In this document: positions 60,878 to 64,000 of the stretch, in pieces | How the letters are laid out: each line of letters opens with the position of its first letter | Position numbering within the stretch: the first letter of the stretch is position 1 | Assembly: GCA_036871055.1 (NCBI GenBank) | Contig: CP141893.1 | Span: forward strand, 1,922,001 to 1,986,000 | Direction of reading: 5' to 3' | DNA: 64,000 nt | DNA from: Bisbaumannia sp015645095 | GTDB taxonomy: Bacteria > Pseudomonadota > Gammaproteobacteria > Pseudomonadales > Halomonadaceae | The notes under the pieces: model-generated | Told to the model about the DNA's origin: nothing | Seen by the model: only the letters and a program-made list of their open reading frames with translations | The model's database searches: none | Made by a program: the position numbers and the translations under genes

Positions 60878-61819
60878 ATGAGTTACCCGATTATCTTCGA
60901 TACCGACCCGGGCGTGGATGACGCCCAGGCCATCGCCATCGCCCTGCGCCACCCCCAGATCGAGCTGCTCGGCCTGACCACCACCTACGGCAACGTCGAT
61001 ATCGATGTCGCCACCCGCAACGCCCTGCTGCTCTGCGAGCTGGCCGGACGACGCATCCCGGTGGCCCAGGGCGCCGCCGGCCCCCTGGTCAGGGCCAGGC
61101 ACCCGGCGCCGGCGCATATCCACGGCGCCAACGGTCTGGGCAACATCACGCTGCCGGCGGTCCAGGGCCAGGCCGAGCCGATCAGCGCGGCGCAGTTTAT
61201 CGTCGACACCGTGCGCGCCCGTCCCGGTGAGGTCACCCTGGTGGCGGTGGGCCCGCTCGGCAACCTGGCCGCGGCGCTGCAACTCGATCCGGGCCTCGTC
61301 GATGCCGTCAAGCAGGTGGTGATCATGGGTGGCTCGATCAAGGAGGGGGGCAATGTCTCGCCGGTGGCGGAGGCCAATATCTTCAATGACCCTCACGCCG
61401 CGGCCCGGGTGCTCACCGCCGGCTGGCCATTGACCCTGGTGGGCCTGGACGCCACCCACCGCTGCGTGCTGAGCCCCGACGACATGGAGGCCATCGCCGC
61501 CGGCCAGGGCGAGCTCGGCGCCGTGCTCAAGGGCAGCTACGCCTTCTACCGGGAGTTCTACCAGCAGGCCCTGGGCATCGATGGCTGCTGCCCCCACGAC
61601 AGCTGCGCCCTGGCCTGGCTGTTGCGCCCGGAGCTCTTCACCACCGCCCGAGGCCACCTCAGCGTGGTCACCGAAGGCGATGCCGCCGGGCAGACGCTGT
61701 TCGCTCCGGAAGGCCGTGCCTTTATCGACGAGCGCTGGTCCCAGACGCCCCTGGTGGAGGCCTGCCTGGGCGCCGACGGCCCCGCCGTGGTGCAGTGGAT
61801 CGTCGATACCCTGAAATAG
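60878..61819 (+). CDS. Inosine-uridine-type nucleoside hydrolase
   Basis: A 313-residue nucleoside N-ribohydrolase. The calcium-binding N-terminus is IIFDTDPGVDDAQAI, with the later metal residue region VAVGPLGNLA and the active-site His in CCPHDSCALAWLL near residue 239. It cleaves ribonucleosides to base and ribose for salvage. It probably shares a transcript with rbsK. The start at 60878 excludes a long upstream extension that lies inside rbsK in another frame. Confidence 0.92.
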   Translation: MSYPIIFDTDPGVDDAQAIAIALRHPQIELLGLTTTYGNVDIDVATRNALLLCELAGRRIPVAQGAAGPLVRARHPAPAHIHGANGLGNITLPAVQGQAEPISAAQFIVDTVRARPGEVTLVAVGPLGNLAAALQLDPGLVDAVKQVVIMGGSIKEGGNVSPVAEANIFNDPHAAARVLTAGWPLTLVGLDATHRCVLSPDDMEAIAAGQGELGAVLKGSYAFYREFYQQALGIDGCCPHDSCALAWLLRPELFTTARGHLSVVTEGDAAGQTLFAPEGRAFIDERWSQTPLVEACLGADGPAVVQWIVDTLK

Positions 61820-61834
61820 CCCAACGAAGGAAAT

Positions 61835-62107
61835 CTAGAGGGTGATAAAGGCATCCGGGTCGCGGGGCGCCGCCTCCTCCAGGCTGACCTGACTGACCCG
61901 GGCCGCGGGCGGCCCCTGCCAGAGCCACTGGGTCACGGCTCGGACCGCCTCCTCCTCGCCGCACAGCAGCACCTCGACGCGGCCGTCCGGCAGGTTCTTG
62001 GCATAACCGGTGAGGCCGTGCTGCAGGGCCTGCTCCTGGGTCGCCCGACGGTACCAGACCCCCTGCACCTGGCCGCTGACCCAGGCCTTGACGCACTGCT
62101 TGCTCAT
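61835..62107 (-). CDS. acyP: Acylphosphatase
   Basis: A 90-residue acylphosphatase. The phosphate-binding loop and catalytic Arg are in VSGQVQGVWYRRATQEQA near residues 11-28, and the catalytic Asn is in YAKNLPDGRVEV near residue 43. It hydrolyses carboxyl-phosphate bonds. The start at 62107 matches the family; the longer form is rejected. It faces the nucleoside hydrolase gene convergently and diverges from the next gene. Confidence 0.95.
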   Translation of the reverse strand: MSKQCVKAWVSGQVQGVWYRRATQEQALQHGLTGYAKNLPDGRVEVLLCGEEEAVRAVTQWLWQGPPAARVSQVSLEEAAPRDPDAFITL

Positions 62108-62320
62108 CACGACTCCTCCCTTGTCCGACTCGCCGATCACGGCGTCATGCTCCTGTTCTAGCACTCGCCCACCGGGTTCGCCAAGGCCCGGTCGGCGTTG
62201 CCCACTAGGCAGCGGCATCGCCTTTGGCTAATCTGGGCACAGGGCCATAAGCCCGATCCGGCGGCGCCACCACCCCTGGCGCACACATAACAATGAGTCA
62301 CCCCACGAAGGGACCCTGCC

Positions 62321-63373
62321 ATGTTCGATCATCCCGATTTCGACCACCATGAACAGGTGGTCTACGGCTGTGACGAGGCCAGCGGCCTCAAGGCGATCAT
62401 CGCCATCCACAACACCCACCTGGGCCCCGCCCTGGGCGGCCTGCGCGTCTTCCCCTACGCCAGCGACGACGAGGCCCTGAGCGATGTGCTGCGCCTCTCC
62501 CGCGGCATGAGCTACAAGTCGGCCCTGGCCGGCCTGCCCCTGGGTGGTGGCAAGGCGGTCATCATCGCCGATCCCAGGCGCGACAAGACCCCGGAGCTGA
62601 TGCGCGCCATGGGGCGGCTGGTGGAACGCCTGGGCGGACGCTATATCACCGCCGAGGACTCCGGCACCGGCGAGACGGACATGCAGTGGATCGCCGAGGA
62701 GACCGCTTATGTCACCGGCCTGCGCCGCAGCGCAGGAGAGTCCGGCGATCCCTCGCCCTTTACCGCCCTGGGGGTCTTTCATGGCCTGCGGGCGGCGGTG
62801 CGTCACGGCCTGGGACGTGACGATCTCGAGGGGGTGAGCGTCGCCATCCAGGGCGTCGGCAGCGTGGGGGCTCACCTGGCTCGCCGGCTCAAGGCGGCCG
62901 GCGCCCAGCTGGTGATCAGCGATATCGATGAGGGTGCCGTGGCGCGGCTCGCCGAGGAACTAGGCGCCGCGACACTGCCCCCCGAGGCCATCCTCGATGC
63001 CGAGGTGGATGTCTTCGCCCCCTGTGCCCTGGGAGGGGCCATCGACGAGGCCGCCTGCCGGCGCCTCAAGGCCAGGGTGGTGGCGGGGGCCGCCAATAAC
63101 CAGCTGGCCACCCCCGCCGCCGGCGAGGCCCTGCAGCGTCGCGGCATCCTTTATGCGCCAGACTATGTAACCAATGCCGGCGGCGTGATTGAGGTGGCCT
63201 GGCAACGCCGCAGCGACTACGACCGCCAGGCGGTGCTGGCCCAGGTGGAACGGATCGGCACCACCCTGGAGACGATCTTCGAGCGTGCCAAGCGGGAGGG
63301 CAAGCGCCCCGAGCAGGTCGCCGACCGGCTGGCCGAGGAGCGCTTCCGCCCCGGCCAGCCGCGGGCCGCCTGA
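62321..63373 (+). CDS. Leucine/Glu/Phe/Val-type amino-acid dehydrogenase
   Basis: A 350-residue dehydrogenase of the leucine-dehydrogenase branch. The substrate-binding lysine region is GLPLGGGKAVIIADP near residue 74, the NAD domain starts at VAIQGVGSVGAHLARRL near 175, and AEDSGTGETDMQW and VAGAANNQL are also typical. It reversibly deaminates branched-chain or aromatic amino acids. The 213-bp gap upstream holds no gene. A strong hairpin follows at 63399-63427. Confidence 0.92.
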   Translation: MFDHPDFDHHEQVVYGCDEASGLKAIIAIHNTHLGPALGGLRVFPYASDDEALSDVLRLSRGMSYKSALAGLPLGGGKAVIIADPRRDKTPELMRAMGRLVERLGGRYITAEDSGTGETDMQWIAEETAYVTGLRRSAGESGDPSPFTALGVFHGLRAAVRHGLGRDDLEGVSVAIQGVGSVGAHLARRLKAAGAQLVISDIDEGAVARLAEELGAATLPPEAILDAEVDVFAPCALGGAIDEAACRRLKARVVAGAANNQLATPAAGEALQRRGILYAPDYVTNAGGVIEVAWQRRSDYDRQAVLAQVERIGTTLETIFERAKREGKRPEQVADRLAEERFRPGQPRAA

Positions 63374-63398
63374 GGCGGCTCGACACCGTCCAGACGAG

Positions 63399-63427
63399 CG
63401 AGGCCGCGCCCCTGGGGCGCGGCCTCG
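63399..63427. terminator. Bidirectional terminator
   Basis: A perfect 14-bp stem (CGAGGCCGCGCCCC and complement) with a 1-nt loop lies between the dehydrogenase gene and the converging yihY gene. Confidence 0.75.
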
Positions 63428-63446
63428 ACAGTTCAGGCGGACGGCT

Positions 63447-64000
63447 TCACTCCAGCAGTTCCCGCTTGACCACCACGGCGGTATTGCGCGGGATGATCGG
63501 CTTGTCGCGGGCCAGTAGATGGCACTTGGTAAAGGCCGCACCGTAGAGAAGGATCAGCGATGAGTAATAAACCCACAGCAGAATGACCACCACGGAGCCG
63601 GCGGCGCCATAGGTGGAGGCCGTGGCGGTATAGGCCAGGTAGCTGGCGATGCCATAACGCCCCAGGGCAAAGAGCAGCGCCGTGACCACCGCACCGACCA
63701 GGACGTCCCGCCAGCTCAGCACCACGTCCGGCAGCACCTTGAAGATGGTGGCGAAGAGCGCCGCGATCATCGCCAGGGAGACCAGGAACTCGGCGCTGCC
63801 GGCCAGCAGTCCCACCGCCGGCACCAGGTTCTCGGCCTGCCCGAGCAGGCTCTTCACCATGACCCCGAAGACCAGCGACACCAGCAGGATAAAACCGATG
63901 GCCAGCACGATGGTCAGCGACAGCACCCGGTTCTTGATGAACACCAGCAGGCTATTGCTGCTGGGCTTGGCGGTCACCCCCCAGAGGGTATTGAGGGAGA
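63447..64000 (-). CDS. YihY/BrkB-family inner-membrane protein, 5' end cut by window
   Basis: The C-terminal 184 codons or so of a YihY (formerly RNase BN-like) membrane protein. At least four membrane segments are visible, with the family sequences LNTLWGVTAKPSS near the window edge and ASTYGAAGSVVVILLWVYYSS and ILLYGAAFTKC later. The frame stays open to the edge, so the true start lies beyond position 64000; the GTG at 63977 is only an internal codon. Function is not defined for the family. Confidence 0.88.
   Translation of the reverse strand, partial: SLNTLWGVTAKPSSNSLLVFIKNRVLSLTIVLAIGFILLVSLVFGVMVKSLLGQAENLVPAVGLLAGSAEFLVSLAMIAALFATIFKVLPDVVLSWRDVLVGAVVTALLFALGRYGIASYLAYTATASTYGAAGSVVVILLWVYYSSLILLYGAAFTKCHLLARDKPIIPRNTAVVVKRELLE

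Overview
The window is a contiguous piece of GC-rich chromosome from a halophilic gammaproteobacterium of the Halomonadaceae, most likely Halomonas or a close relative. The main evidence is a complete ectoine operon (ectA-ectB-ectC) whose EctA agrees over long stretches with my recollection of H. elongata EctA. Gene order elsewhere matches what I remember from Pseudomonas and Halomonas (aspS-ruvCAB-ybgC-tolQRAB-pal-cpoB; mtaD-ubiG-mupP-yciK; arsC-wrbA; cysI-DUF934). I found 63 protein genes, two of them cut by the window edges, and no rRNA, tRNA or CRISPR array.

Layout. 1-10.1 kb: arsC-like/wrbA, a GGCT-fold protein, an Smr protein, then a leftward block metH, MATE exporter, cysI and DUF934 (sulfur and methionine metabolism), with nfuA divergent from metH. 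10.2-13.1 kb: a KfrA-type coiled-coil DNA-binding protein divergent from a complete tyrosine recombinase across an AT-rich region with iteron-like heptamers, followed by sufE. 13.2-15.8 kb: RHH protein, DJ-1/PfpI protein, yidD, hisI, zur. 15.8-19.3 kb: a three-gene ATP-grasp ligase / inactive transglutaminase membrane protein / retropepsin-like lipoprotein cluster. 19.7-22.1 kb: ectoine synthesis. 22.4-25.1 kb: glutathione reductase with an OxyR-like site, beta-carbonic anhydrase, cytochrome c'.

25.2-34.7 kb: a five-gene peptide-type ABC importer, interrupted after the binding-protein gene by a hairpin and a 150-bp MITE-like element, then a LysR regulator, a PepQ-type dipeptidase and a YheT hydrolase. 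34.7-41.9 kb: msrA, tamB, tamA and an unknown membrane-anchored coiled-coil protein. 42.1-45.0 kb: sodB, a UDP-glucose-dehydrogenase-like gene lacking its catalytic cysteine, galU. 45.1-48.8 kb: mtaD, ubiG, mupP, yciK. 48.8-58.7 kb: the Tol-Pal cell-envelope system, RuvABC Holliday-junction machinery, aspS and a zinc ribbon. 58.8-64 kb: hydroxyacid dehydrogenase, ribokinase, nucleoside hydrolase, acylphosphatase, leucine-type dehydrogenase and a YihY protein running off the right edge.

Most genes are housekeeping. The least-explained elements are the KfrA-like/tyrosine-recombinase pair, the ATP-grasp/transglutaminase/retropepsin cluster next to ectoine synthesis, the degenerate UGD paralogue beside galU, and the MITE-like element inside the ABC-transporter operon. 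Several intergenic regions hold palindromes that coincide with promoter-like elements (ectA, sodB, gor).
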